Assembly (NCBI GenBank): GCA_029243485.1
Contig: JAQWRY010000073.1
Location: forward strand, 83,468-147,467
DNA from: Candidatus Binatia bacterium
GTDB lineage: Bacteria > Desulfobacterota > Binatia > UBA12015
Reading direction: 5' to 3'
Length of the DNA stretch: 64,000 bases
Positions within the stretch are counted from its first letter, which is position 1. The number at the start of each line of letters is the position of its first letter. Positions 27,312-35,865 of this stretch are shown in pieces. The notes under the pieces are model-generated. The model was not told the origin of the DNA and did not search any database. It was given only the letters and a program-made list of their open reading frames with translations. A program made the position numbers and the translations under genes.

Positions 27312-28727
27312 TCAGATCGGTCCGATTTCGGGGATCAGCTTCGCCACGCGGAGGGAGTCGTCGATTAACCGGTCGACGGTGGGATGCCTGCGGAAGCTGA
27401 TGTGCCCGCCCGGGTACCAGACGATGCGCGGCCGGTCCCAGTGACGCCAGAGATCTCTCGGGTGATCGGGGGCGACGATCCGGTCGGCCGTCCCGGCAAA
27501 GATCGAGCGTCGTTCGTGCGGCACCAGCGGCTTCATCGCCAGTGGAGACACGACGCTGAGGAGTTCTCGGATCTGCTCGTGCACGAGCCCCAGGGCCTCG
27601 GCGGCTCGGATTTGCAACGGCGAGCCGTGACGCGTCGATAGCCGGAGGAAGTCCACTGCGGGGATCCCGGCGATGACGGCATCGAGCGGCTCGAGCGAGG
27701 AGAGAAGAGCGGCGTTGTACCCGCCGAGTGAGAGGCCATACACACCTACGGGACCGTCCCACTGCGTCCGAATCCACGCGAGGACCCGGCGAAGATCCCA
27801 CACGGCTTGCGCTTCGGCGTGGATGGAATCCAGGAAGTCCGCGCCGAGGTAACCACCGCCGTTCCGACGCCCGATACGTCGAAGTCCGTGCAGGGGGAGA
27901 GTCGGGATCGCGAGGTTCAACCCGAGCCGGTCGTGCAGGCGTCGGGCGCGAAAGGCCCCCAGGTCCGCGCGCGGAAGGCCCATCTCATATCCGTGTACGC
28001 AGATCAGCCACGGGCGCGGCGCGCCGTGTCGCAAGATCCATGCGTGTGCCCGGCGATTCGAGGCGTGGTCGAGCCAGCGGTCCCGGCCGGGCTCGTCCGG
28101 CCACGGTTCGTACTCGCTGTCGAACTGCATGTGCTCGTAGGACAGGGTGCCGACAGCCGCGCGCGGCATCTCCATCCGTGTCGGTGGCTCTGGCTGGCGA
28201 TGAAAGGCCGCCGGATCGTCGAACCATCCGCGGCTCCGGAAGAGCGCGCGGGCCTCCGTCGCCTCGTGGAGCACTCGCCTGTGTTCCGCGACCGGGATCG
28301 GCGCCGTGCGCAGCGTGAGGCTTGCCAGAATCACCTCGTCGAACGCCACCTCGCCGTCGAGTCCGAGCGATGGCGTCACCGGCGGTACGTCTTCGAGCAG
28401 TGGTTCCTGTCGGAGGGCGGTCCGCCCGGCCGCGAGGAAGCTGGCCGCCGAAGCGGCGAACAGCGCTACTGCGAGGACAGGCTCGACGGCGATCGCGAGC
28501 GGAAGGCTCAGGAGGGCTCCGGCCGCAGCGCCGAGTGCGAGGAACTGGGGGATGCGTATGTCTCCCGGGTACAACACCGTCGACAGACCCGCCGAGAGCA
28601 GCAGGGTGCCCGGGAGCAGGCTTGCCGCCCCGGCGAGTCCGCCGCAACTCATCCCGCACCAGAGCCAGGCGAGACCGGTGAGCGGGGGGAGAAGGACGGG
28701 GAGGGACCAACGAGGTGGCTCGAGCAT
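27312..28727 (-). CDS. Alpha/beta hydrolase with N-terminal transmembrane helices
   Basis: From ATG 28727 the 471-residue protein begins with four hydrophobic segments (about residues 10-110). A hydrolase domain follows with LICVHGYEMG, the nucleophile elbow YGLSLGGYNAAL, an Asp in FAGTADRIVAPDHP and His in YPGGHISFRRHP, a full Ser-Asp-His triad. The arrangement recalls ABHD18-like membrane-tethered hydrolases of bacteria. No substrate can be read. It converges on the desaturase gene with a 7-base gap. Confidence 0.78.
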   Translation of the reverse strand: MLEPPRWSLPVLLPPLTGLAWLWCGMSCGGLAGAASLLPGTLLLSAGLSTVLYPGDIRIPQFLALGAAAGALLSLPLAIAVEPVLAVALFAASAASFLAAGRTALRQEPLLEDVPPVTPSLGLDGEVAFDEVILASLTLRTAPIPVAEHRRVLHEATEARALFRSRGWFDDPAAFHRQPEPPTRMEMPRAAVGTLSYEHMQFDSEYEPWPDEPGRDRWLDHASNRRAHAWILRHGAPRPWLICVHGYEMGLPRADLGAFRARRLHDRLGLNLAIPTLPLHGLRRIGRRNGGGYLGADFLDSIHAEAQAVWDLRRVLAWIRTQWDGPVGVYGLSLGGYNAALLSSLEPLDAVIAGIPAVDFLRLSTRHGSPLQIRAAEALGLVHEQIRELLSVVSPLAMKPLVPHERRSIFAGTADRIVAPDHPRDLWRHWDRPRIVWYPGGHISFRRHPTVDRLIDDSLRVAKLIPEIGPI

Positions 28728-28871
28728 GGTTCGCCCAGCGATACCGTGCCGCCGTCCGCGGGGCCACATCAGAGGTCCCGATATCACCCATTTCGCGCCG
28801 AGCGGTCGTAGACCCTGACGGTGCCGGCCAGCTGCCGGCCGCAACAGGAGGTAGAGAAGATAGTCGGAACC

Positions 28872-29258
28872 ATGGCCGCCCAATCAGCTTTTCCCTCGGA
28901 CGCGATCCCCGTCTGGGATTTCACCCGCCCCGCGCTCCGTATGCTCGGCAAGGAGCGCGATGGGGAGGACGGTGTCGGGGTCTGGAGGAAGCGAGGACGA
29001 CAGCCGGAGATCGAGGCGGATGCCGAAGTCGAGTTCGCGCCCGCTGCCGAAGGCTCCGCCCAGTTGCGGATCGACCTCGACCGCGCCCTACGCCGCCTGT
29101 CTCCGGAGATGCGGTCGGTGGTCGTTGTGCGGTTCTCGGAAGACTTGGCCTACGAGGAGATCGCGCACGTTCGCGGTGCGAGCGTGAACACGGTCAAGAC
29201 GCAGCTTGCGCGCGCCAAGCGCGTGATGCGTGAGGAGTTGAAAGGAGCTTGGTCATGA
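28872..29258 (+). CDS. Sigma-70 region 4 protein lacking a normal region 2
   Basis: From ATG 28872 (128 residues) the second half is a clear ECF-type sigma region 4: LDRALRRLSPEMRSVVVVRF, EIAHVRGASVNTVKTQLARA, KRVMREEL. The first half should contain region 2, which opens promoter DNA, but only a short echo of its end is seen (LGKERDGEDGVGVWRKR, compare GxRxDAEDLVQEVFxRVWRK). The core-binding helix seems deleted. Either a small regulator uses only the -35-binding domain, or this is a decaying sigma gene. It overlaps the next small gene (ATGA), as sigma/anti-sigma pairs do. Confidence 0.65.
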   Translation: MAAQSAFPSDAIPVWDFTRPALRMLGKERDGEDGVGVWRKRGRQPEIEADAEVEFAPAAEGSAQLRIDLDRALRRLSPEMRSVVVVRFSEDLAYEEIAHVRGASVNTVKTQLARAKRVMREELKGAWS

Positions 29259-29476
29259 CTGGACGATCCGGAGATCTCGGAGCTGCCTTCGCGGCGGTGC
29301 CGCCATCGCCCGACGGGTTGGGTTCTCGCATCCTGGACTTCGTACGGGGTGCCGCAGAAGATCTGGCGAGCCTTCCCGAGCTCGACCGCATCGTGTTTTC
29401 GACGGTCGAGTCGGCGCGCAAGGGTGGTTGCCGGGTCTGTCGAAAGTGTCAGCCGACGGATCCGACGCCCGAATGA
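29255..29476 (+). CDS. Small cysteine-ended hypothetical protein, possible sigma partner
   Basis: This 73-residue protein starts at ATG 29255, overlapping the sigma-like gene by 4 bases. It has helical middle segments (LGSRILDFVRGAAEDLASLP) and ends with CRVCRKC, a compact cysteine knuckle that could bind zinc. Anti-sigma factors with zinc-binding ends occupy this position in many genomes, but the usual HxxxCxxC motif is absent, so the role is open. Confidence 0.5.
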   Translation: MTGRSGDLGAAFAAVPPSPDGLGSRILDFVRGAAEDLASLPELDRIVFSTVESARKGGCRVCRKCQPTDPTPE

Positions 29477-29577
29477 CGCAGGCCTCATAGGTCAAGTAGG
29501 TAATCCTCGAGGCGGAGTTGAACGCATGTTCGAGGAATTCACTTGATCCGATGGTGAGAAGGAGACTAGCGGGTACC

Positions 29578-29799
29578 ATGTCCCAAGAACTCGAGACGGC
29601 TAGTCAGGTAGAAGTTCTCGAGACGATGGAGCGACTCTCTCGAGCCGGGTACTGCGAGGTCGATGTAAAGCGTCGTCTTCGGCCCGGCGAGTTTCGGAGA
29701 GTGGTGGGGTGGTCGGAGGCGGAGAGGCGGATTCGTTTCACGCTCGAATGGAAAGCAACGGACCGAGGCGTCGAGACGGAGGTGCAAGTTTCAAGGTGA
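29578..29799 (+). CDS. Small hypothetical protein
   Basis: The 73-residue frame from ATG 29578 reads MSQELETASQVEVLETMERL and continues with alternating strands (FRRVVGWSEAERRIRFTLEW). It looks like a small alpha/beta domain. No family is recognised. GGAG-like bases lie upstream (AGAAGGAGAC). It has the same strand as the sigma-like pair but is 101 bases away. Confidence 0.45.
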   Translation: MSQELETASQVEVLETMERLSRAGYCEVDVKRRLRPGEFRRVVGWSEAERRIRFTLEWKATDRGVETEVQVSR

Positions 29800-29829
29800 C
29801 GCGGCTGGCGCGTCCCGCTCGGCCGGAGT

Positions 29830-31320
29830 TCAGAGAACATCGTCCCAGACGCGACGCTCCGCGGGGAACGGATCGGCTTCGACGCGGGACTCGCGATCGA
29901 AAACGAGGGTCTCGCGGCGGGTTTCATCGTAGGGCCGCCATTCGCCGAGGCCTGCGTGCGACGGGTTGCCGCTGCGACCGAATGCAAGCCATGCATCCAT
30001 GGTCTGCAGGCTGAGGGCGTCGGCCTCGGGGCCACGGCCGGCAAAGCGATCCATTGTCGGTGCGTCGAGTGTGCCGAAGACGAACGGGAGCTCGATCGCG
30101 TGGCAGGCGCCGAGGGCACCGCGCCCCGCCGGCGAGGGCCAGGAGAAGAGGTAGGCGAACGTCGCGGATTGGTGCGCGGCCTGCGCTTCGGCGAGTGCGA
30201 TCGCCGGGAGGCGGAACAGGCGGTCGGTTTCGATCGCGTCGAAGACTTCCCAGGGTGCGCGACCTTCGTGCCCGTACGTTGCGAGCAGGCGCTCGGTGGC
30301 CGCCTCGGGGTCTGTCACGGTCGCGCGCCGCAGTCGGGAATGCACATGCTTGCGCAGGCCGGCGGGGTCCATCGCACGGTGACTGCGGATCGCGAATGTG
30401 AACAGGCGCCACTCGTCCCGCGTCGTGCCGACGATTAACTCGACGTCGCGCGCGTCGCCCGCGCGGACGGCGTCGAGAGGGTGCACCGGAAGCGTGTCGT
30501 CGTCGACGACCGGTGCGAAGGGGAGGAAGATCTCCGCGGCGAGCTTCTCGTGTGTGCGAACCGAGGCTTGAACCAATGCCTCGACCGGGACGTCGCGGAG
30601 ACGGCGTGCATCGACGTTCTCGAGGTCGAGGGCGCGTCCCATCTCGAACCGAACGCGGGCAGCTTCGTCCTGCGTGAGGGTGGCTTGCGCAGCGCCGCTC
30701 TGGGCGATCGCGCGGTGGAAGAGCCCGCGTGCTGCCGGCATCGCGAGGAGCGTGGTGGTGGCCATCCCGCCCGCGGATTCGCCGAAGATCGTGACGTGGT
30801 TCGGGTCGCCTCCGAACTGCGCCACGTTGTCGCGGACCCACTCGAGGGCCTGGATCTGATCGTGCTGGCCGACGTTTCGGGCCGCGTCGTCGAGGTGCAG
30901 GTAGCCCAGCGGGCCGAGCCGGTAGTTGATCGTCACGAGGACGACGTTGCCGCGCTCGATGAGGGCGCGCCCTTCGTACATCGCCTGGGAGTTGGAGCCC
31001 GTTCGGAATGCGCCGCCGTGGATCCAGAAAAGTACCGGGCGGGCGCCGTCGTCGCACCCCGGCGTGAAGACGTTCAGCGCGAGGCAGTCTTCGTTCTGCG
31101 GGCCCGACGCCATTCCCTGCAGGGGGCTCGGCGGCTGCGGGCAGCTCGATCCGGTTTCGACGCACGAGCGGACGCCGGCCCACGGCTCCGGTTGGCGCGG
31201 CGCTTCGAAGCGGAGCCTGCCGACCGGCGGGGCGGCATAGGGAATCCCGCGGAACACCTGATGGGTGCCGTTGTCGGTGCCCTCGATTCTCCCCGAAGTC
31301 GTTTGGACCGTGACCGCCAT
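29830..31320 (-). CDS. Type-B carboxylesterase/lipase
   Basis: The 496-residue cytosolic-looking esterase of the cholinesterase fold has the oxyanion loop FWIHGGAFRTGSNSQ, the nucleophile GESAGGMATTTLL, the acidic residue in GTTRDEWRLF and the active His in LGACHAIELPFVFG. The start MAVTVQTTSGRIEGTDNGTH is typical and no signal peptide precedes it. Such enzymes hydrolyse carboxylic esters broadly. It lies upstream in transcription of no obvious partner and is 45 bases from a HAD phosphatase gene on the same strand. Confidence 0.92.
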   Translation of the reverse strand: MAVTVQTTSGRIEGTDNGTHQVFRGIPYAAPPVGRLRFEAPRQPEPWAGVRSCVETGSSCPQPPSPLQGMASGPQNEDCLALNVFTPGCDDGARPVLFWIHGGAFRTGSNSQAMYEGRALIERGNVVLVTINYRLGPLGYLHLDDAARNVGQHDQIQALEWVRDNVAQFGGDPNHVTIFGESAGGMATTTLLAMPAARGLFHRAIAQSGAAQATLTQDEAARVRFEMGRALDLENVDARRLRDVPVEALVQASVRTHEKLAAEIFLPFAPVVDDDTLPVHPLDAVRAGDARDVELIVGTTRDEWRLFTFAIRSHRAMDPAGLRKHVHSRLRRATVTDPEAATERLLATYGHEGRAPWEVFDAIETDRLFRLPAIALAEAQAAHQSATFAYLFSWPSPAGRGALGACHAIELPFVFGTLDAPTMDRFAGRGPEADALSLQTMDAWLAFGRSGNPSHAGLGEWRPYDETRRETLVFDRESRVEADPFPAERRVWDDVL

Positions 31321-31365
31321 TCAGAGGTTAGTAGCGCAGTCGTCTGCGGCATGCCCACCGACGTC

Positions 31366-32124
31366 TCAGGGACGGTAGTACATCGGATTCGGCAGCTTGT
31401 AGGTCGCCCGCGCGAGTCCGCCTTCGAGGTCGCTCCACTGATCGCCGACGTTCACGAGAATCTCGAAACCCTGTTCCTGGATCGCGCGACGCGCTGCCGT
31501 CTTGTAGGGGACGGCGGAGTCCAGGTCGTAGTCGTCGGGTTTGAGGTGGAGCCCGACCCAGCGCCCATACCCCGCCGCGTGGAGCTGTCGCTCGGTCGCT
31601 TCGCGAAGGTGCTCCCGCCGACCGGTCACGAAGAACACCGCGACACCCTGGTCGAGCGCTCGGCGGTAGAGGGCGAGGACACCTGCGTGGGGCGGGGCCA
31701 CCGAGCCCGAGACCCACTCGTCCCACGCACCCGGGTCCCAGCCAAAGCCCAACTTCCGTTGAATCGCGAACGTGGAAAGGGCGGTATCGTCGATGTCGAG
31801 TACGATCGCAGGTCGCTTGGCCGTCGGTAGCTCGGTTTCGAGGCGCGCTGTCGCTTGAGCCGAGATCTGGTTGATTTGTCCCGCCCATTCGCCGCTGTCG
31901 TGGAACTCGATGATCTGCGCTTTGGTCTCTGCGAGGTGCGTGAGGGTAGAGCCGTCCGCCAGTCGTACCGCGGACTGTTCGGGGGCCGGTTTCGCAGGGA
32001 CGAGGGTCACGGCGGGAGGCCGGCTCCCCAGCCCGCAGGCGGCGAGCGACAGCGCGAGAGCAAGGGCGATGGCGTGTGGCCCGGCGCCGACGGCTCGGCG
32101 ATGTTCAGACTCAGCTGCGCGCAT
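31366..32124 (-). CDS. HAD-superfamily acid phosphatase lipoprotein (class B/C-like)
   Basis: The 252-residue protein has an N-terminal leader ending in the lipobox ALSLAACG (Cys near residue 30). The HAD catalytic DIDDTALS comes next, then the Thr motif FFVTGRREHLREAT, the Lys in VPYKTAARR and the acidic VGDQWSDLEGG. The pattern corresponds to lipoprotein e(P4)/acid phosphatase class III. It is expected to release phosphate from nucleotides at the periplasmic side of the outer membrane. Two short regions of Ala/Pro precede the domain. Confidence 0.88.
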   Translation of the reverse strand: MRAAESEHRRAVGAGPHAIALALALSLAACGLGSRPPAVTLVPAKPAPEQSAVRLADGSTLTHLAETKAQIIEFHDSGEWAGQINQISAQATARLETELPTAKRPAIVLDIDDTALSTFAIQRKLGFGWDPGAWDEWVSGSVAPPHAGVLALYRRALDQGVAVFFVTGRREHLREATERQLHAAGYGRWVGLHLKPDDYDLDSAVPYKTAARRAIQEQGFEILVNVGDQWSDLEGGLARATYKLPNPMYYRP

Positions 32125-32189
32125 GTCCCGGCCCCGGGGCCTGTTGGATCACGGCTCCGTCGGGGCTTCAACCGCCCCGAGGACCCGAG

Positions 32190-32570
32190 TCAGGCGGGCG
32201 GGGGCGAGACGGCTTGCGAGACGCTGTCGATGAGCTGGCGGGCCGTGAACGGTTTGCTGAGCGTCTGGCCGGCGCCGAAGGATCGCGCCGCATGAAGCAG
32301 ATCTCTTTTGTCGAGGACGGCGCTGCCGCCGGAGACCGCGATGATCTTCAGCTGAGGCCATTCCCGCCGGAGTTCCAGGATCGTCTCCAGACCTTCCTTT
32401 TCGGGCATGATCAGGTCGGTGATGACCACGTCGCAGGCCAGTACCCGCTGTACCTCGAGGCCGACGCGGCCGTTGGCTGCCTGGAGAACCTCGTGCCCGG
32501 CGGGCTCGAGGGCCATTCGTGCCATTTCCCGAACGGTCGCGGAGTCATCGATCACAAGTACGCGTGCCAC
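32190..32570 (-). CDS. Single-domain CheY-like response regulator
   Basis: The 126-residue receiver domain has the acidic pair in VLVIDDSATVREM, the phospho-acceptor Asp52 in VVITDLIMPEKEG, a conserved Ser in IIAVSGGS and Lys107 in TLSKPFTARQLI. There is no output domain, so it acts by protein contact. No kinase is adjacent on the same strand; the nearest kinase in the window is the LytS-type gene 18 kb away. Confidence 0.92.
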   Translation of the reverse strand: MARVLVIDDSATVREMARMALEPAGHEVLQAANGRVGLEVQRVLACDVVITDLIMPEKEGLETILELRREWPQLKIIAVSGGSAVLDKRDLLHAARSFGAGQTLSKPFTARQLIDSVSQAVSPPPA

Positions 32571-32738
32571 AGTCGCTCCTCAGCTTCTTGGATCGGTCGA
32601 ATGGATCGGAAACTGGAGCGCGGCCGTCGAACGCGCGTTCGAGGCGGGTTTGGCGGGGCTCCGACATGGCGATCGCCTTAGGGTAGTTTGCGTTTCCGAC
32701 GGGTGGGCGGTAGCAGCCCGGCAACCGAGGAGGTCCAG

Positions 32739-33041
32739 GTGATCGTTGTCGCAGGAACCATCGTAATCGACCCGGCCCAGCCCTCCGAGCCGGAGGCTGC
32801 CTTCGACCGGATGCGGGTTGCCAGCCTCGCTGAGGACGGCAGCCTGTCCTACCAGGCGTTCCGGGACCGGGTGGACGAGGGCACCTGCTTCATCTTCGAG
32901 AAATGGCGCAACCAGGAGGACCTGACGCTTCATTTTCGGGCTTCGTACATGGCCGACTTCGGAACTGTTCTCGCGAGTGACGGCGTGCGCTCGATGGAGG
33001 GCCGAAAGTACGAAGTGAGCGCGGGGGGGGACGCCCCGTGA
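32739..33041 (+). CDS. Antibiotic biosynthesis monooxygenase-like (ABM, dimeric ferredoxin fold) protein
   Basis: The GTG at 32739 is preceded by an AGGAGG at 32728-32733 with a 5-base spacer. The 100-residue product shows FRDRVDEGTCFIFEKWRNQEDL then RASYMADFG, the ABM pattern of YgiN-like quinol or polyketide monooxygenases and of dimeric alpha/beta-barrel stress proteins. The function is not fixed. Its stop overlaps the next gene (GTGA). Confidence 0.82.
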   Translation: MIVVAGTIVIDPAQPSEPEAAFDRMRVASLAEDGSLSYQAFRDRVDEGTCFIFEKWRNQEDLTLHFRASYMADFGTVLASDGVRSMEGRKYEVSAGGDAP

Positions 33042-34027
33042 GGGGGCGGCTGCTTGCGGGGGTTGCGGTTCTGGGCCTCGCCTCCATGGCGTCGGTCTCC
33101 GCCGGTGACCCGTGGAAGGACAGCGCGCAGTACGCGATAGAGTACCGGGTCGACCTGACGGCGCTCGCGGCAACCGAGAACGACAAGGTTCGAGTTTGGG
33201 TGCCGCTGCCGGTCGAGACGACCGATCAGACCATCCTGTCGACCGACATCGACTCGCCGTGGGCCTCGCGCATGGTGCGCGACTCGAACGGGAATCGCGT
33301 CGTCTACCTCGAAGGGGAGGGGGCCGCCTCGAAGCCGTTGGTGCTGCGCACGGTGGTTCAGCGCCGCCCATCGCATGGGACGTCGAAGGACCTCGTTTCG
33401 AAAGATGGTCCCGACGATCCGTCGCGCTTTGGCAAACCGGCACGGATGATTCCGCTCGAAGGCCTGATCGAGCAAGTGGCGAAGCAGGAGGCCCGTGGCC
33501 TCACCGGCGAGGACGAGAAGGTCCGCGCGTATTACGACTACGTCGTTGCGAACATGGCCTACGACAAGAGAGGCACGGGTTGGGGCCAGGGCAACGCAAC
33601 CTGGGCGTGCACGAACAAGCGCGGGAACTGCACTGACTTCCACTCTCTCTTCATCGGTATGGCACGAAGCCAGGGGATTCCCGCGCGCTTCCTCATCGGC
33701 CTCCCGGTCCCCGGCAAGGACGGCGGCGTGATTCCCGGGTACCACTGCTGGGCGGAGTTCTGGGACGAGTCCGCGGGCTGGGTGCCGGTCGATTCCAGCG
33801 AGGCGAACAAGAGAGACATGGCTGACGAGTACTATGGTCATCTGCCCAACGATCGTGTGGAGTTCACCACCGGGCGGGACCTTGTTCTGGAGCCGCCGCA
33901 GGCCGGTGAGCCCCTCAACTACTTCATCTATCCGTACGTCGAGATCGCGGGAGAGCCCGCAGGCGACGTACCGGCAACCTTCGCGTTCGAGCGCCAGCCG
34001 CCCGAGCGCCCGACCTCGGGGAGTTGA
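33038..34027 (+). CDS. Secreted transglutaminase-like protein
   Basis: GTG 33038 is inside the preceding stop. The 329-residue product starts with a signal peptide (LLAGVAVLGLASMASVSAG). A transglutaminase-core domain follows with the catalytic Cys in RGNCTDFHSLFIGMARSQGI, His in PGYHCWAEFWDE and Asp in WVPVDSSEA. It is most likely a periplasmic protease or amidase with this fold. The N-terminal half (about residues 30-180) is beta-rich and probably binds the substrate. It sits in a three-gene operon with an ABM protein and an LLM oxidoreductase. Confidence 0.9.
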   Translation: MRGRLLAGVAVLGLASMASVSAGDPWKDSAQYAIEYRVDLTALAATENDKVRVWVPLPVETTDQTILSTDIDSPWASRMVRDSNGNRVVYLEGEGAASKPLVLRTVVQRRPSHGTSKDLVSKDGPDDPSRFGKPARMIPLEGLIEQVAKQEARGLTGEDEKVRAYYDYVVANMAYDKRGTGWGQGNATWACTNKRGNCTDFHSLFIGMARSQGIPARFLIGLPVPGKDGGVIPGYHCWAEFWDESAGWVPVDSSEANKRDMADEYYGHLPNDRVEFTTGRDLVLEPPQAGEPLNYFIYPYVEIAGEPAGDVPATFAFERQPPERPTSGS

Positions 34028-34029
34028 AC

Positions 34030-34905
34030 GTGGACATCGGAAAGATTGGCATCTGGGCGTTTCTCGACCTCGTTCCTGCCGCGGAGTCGCAAGCGGCGGC
34101 GCGAGAGATCGAGGACCTCGGTTTCAAGGCATTGTGGATCCCCGAGGCGATCGGCCGTGAGGTGTTCACGAGCTCGGCGGTCCTCCTTGCGGGAACCAAG
34201 AGCCTCGTCATCGCGACCGGCATCGCGAACGTTTGGGCGCGTGACGCGATGGCGATGGCCAACGCGCAGCGGACGCTCTGCGAAGCGTACCCCGAGCGGT
34301 TTCTTCTCGGCATGGGGGTGAGTCACGCCCCGATGGTCTCGACCATCCGAGGGCACAACTACGACAAACCGTTGACCTACATGCGCGGGTATCTCGACGC
34401 GATGGATAAATCGATCTTTGCGGGTGCCGCGCCGGCGAGTGAGCCAAAGCGGATTCTCGCGGCGCTGCATCCCAAAATGCTGAAGCTCGCTAGCGAGCGC
34501 TCTTGGGGTTCGCACCCGTACTTCGTGACTCCCGAACACACGGCGCGGGCGCGAGAGGCCTTGGGTGAGGGCCGTATGCTCGCGCCGGAACAAGCGGTGG
34601 TACTGGAGACGGATCCCGACAAGGCGCGCGCGATCGCGCGCCAGCACATGGCGATCTACATCGGACTTCCGAACTACCGTCGGAACGTGCTCTCCCTGGG
34701 CTTCGAGGAGTCGGACTTCGACAACGGCGGAAGCGATCGATTGGTCGACGCCATCGTCGCGTGGGGTGACATCGACGTCATCCGACAGCGCGTCCGGGCG
34801 CATCAGGACGCCGGCGCCGACCACGTCTGCCTCCAGGCTCTACCGGAGAACATGGCCGAGTTGCCCCGCGACCAGTGGCGCGCGCTTGCGAAGGGCTTGC
34901 TCTAG
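34030..34905 (+). CDS. LLM-class (luciferase-like) F420-type oxidoreductase
   Basis: I chose GTG 34030, with GGGGAG at 34018-34023, over a TTG at 34024 that abuts the site. The 291-residue TIM-barrel protein contains LGFKALWIPEAIGREVFTSS, IATGIANVWARDAMAMANAQ, AYPERFLLGMGVSHAP and DHVCLQALPEN. This matches the TIGR03620-like F420-dependent LLM subgroup. Cofactor F420 use is a family inference. It is the last gene of the 32739-34905 operon. Confidence 0.87.
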   Translation: MDIGKIGIWAFLDLVPAAESQAAAREIEDLGFKALWIPEAIGREVFTSSAVLLAGTKSLVIATGIANVWARDAMAMANAQRTLCEAYPERFLLGMGVSHAPMVSTIRGHNYDKPLTYMRGYLDAMDKSIFAGAAPASEPKRILAALHPKMLKLASERSWGSHPYFVTPEHTARAREALGEGRMLAPEQAVVLETDPDKARAIARQHMAIYIGLPNYRRNVLSLGFEESDFDNGGSDRLVDAIVAWGDIDVIRQRVRAHQDAGADHVCLQALPENMAELPRDQWRALAKGLL

Positions 34906-35073
34906 CGGGCGTTGAAACGTGGCGTTGCCGGCCGGAACGGGGTGTTGCGCGCGGGTGCGGCGTCCCGTTTCACGGTGGGCTCGGAGCTCCGGAAGTAAGG
35001 GCGGCTCGGGATGGCGTGCGTCTTGCGATCGAGTCCTCCCGTCGGTGTGTCGTAACCGGTGGGAGGTGGAGCG

Positions 35074-35331
35074 GTGGCGAAACGGGGCGAGGCGGGAGCG
35101 GGCGAGGGTGCGGAAGTGGACCTGGACGTCCAGGCGCTCCTGGAGGAGATGGGACGGGCCGGGCTACGGCCGGCGATGATCGTCTTTCTCGGTGATACGG
35201 GTGTGCCGCGCGTCGCCACGCGCGGAGTGGATCCAGTGGAACTCCTGCGGGATCTCGCCCGCCGCAGTCGGGCGGGCCGCCCGTGTCGCCGGGGCGCCGC
35301 CGCTTGGCACCAAGCGAGCTCCGACGTATGA
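35074..35331 (+). CDS. Small hypothetical protein with a strong ribosome-binding site
   Basis: GTG 35074 follows GGGAGG at 35061-35066 with a 7-base spacer and opens an 85-residue frame with a helix DVQALLEEMGRAGLRPAMIV then FLGDTGVPRVATRGVDPVEL. The last third (RAGRPCRRGAAAWHQASS) is basic. It ends 7 bases before the epoxide-hydrolase-like gene. No homologue is recognised. Confidence 0.4.
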   Translation: MAKRGEAGAGEGAEVDLDVQALLEEMGRAGLRPAMIVFLGDTGVPRVATRGVDPVELLRDLARRSRAGRPCRRGAAAWHQASSDV

Positions 35332-35338
35332 CGTCGGG

Positions 35339-35707
35339 ATGGATCCAGAGAAGGTAGTAAGAAACTTCTGCGAAACGGTGAAGCAGGTCGATTTGAAGGC
35401 GCTCCTGGCGTTCTTCACCGAGGACGCCGTGTATCACAACATCCCGGTGGACCCGGTGCGGGGGCACGCCGAAATTGAATCGACGCTCGCCCAGTTCATG
35501 TCTCCGGGCGGCGAGGCCTCGTTCGAGTTGAAGGCCCTCGCGGTGTCGGGCAACAAAGTCCTGACCGAGCGTGTCGACGTCCTCACGATGGGTGGCAAGC
35601 GCGTCGAGATTCCAGTCATGGGCACGTTCGAGGTGACTCCCGAAGGGAAGATCAGCGCCTGGCGTGACTATTTCGACATGCAACAGGTGATGTCGCAGCT
35701 GGGCTAG
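35339..35707 (+). CDS. Limonene-1,2-epoxide hydrolase-like protein
   Basis: The 122-residue SnoaL/LEH-fold protein from ATG 35339 shows all five catalytic positions of limonene epoxide hydrolase: Tyr and Asn in DAVYHNIPVDPVRG, Arg and Asp in TERVDVLTM, and Asp in ISAWRDYFDM. It is expected to open epoxides by direct water attack. The true substrate could be a terpene, lipid or steroid epoxide. It follows a small hypothetical gene in the same direction. Confidence 0.85.
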   Translation: MDPEKVVRNFCETVKQVDLKALLAFFTEDAVYHNIPVDPVRGHAEIESTLAQFMSPGGEASFELKALAVSGNKVLTERVDVLTMGGKRVEIPVMGTFEVTPEGKISAWRDYFDMQQVMSQLG

Positions 35708-35865
35708 TGTCTTGAGTCTGAAGTTGTCCGTCACTTTCGGCGAGGCATCGTCGCTTCTGACAAGAGCGCGATCTCGCCCGCGCGGCGCGTCCGGGCGTTC
35801 GGAAACCCCGACGGGCTGACCGGCGTGGTCCGGAGCTCTCCTGCAACCTGCTAGGGTGCCGTCCG

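Noticed and set aside
34902..35219. Minus-strand 105-codon frame opposite the small hypothetical gene
   Set aside because: Its Ser/Pro/Arg composition is typical of a GC-rich shadow and it has no ribosome-binding site, unlike the plus-strand frame.
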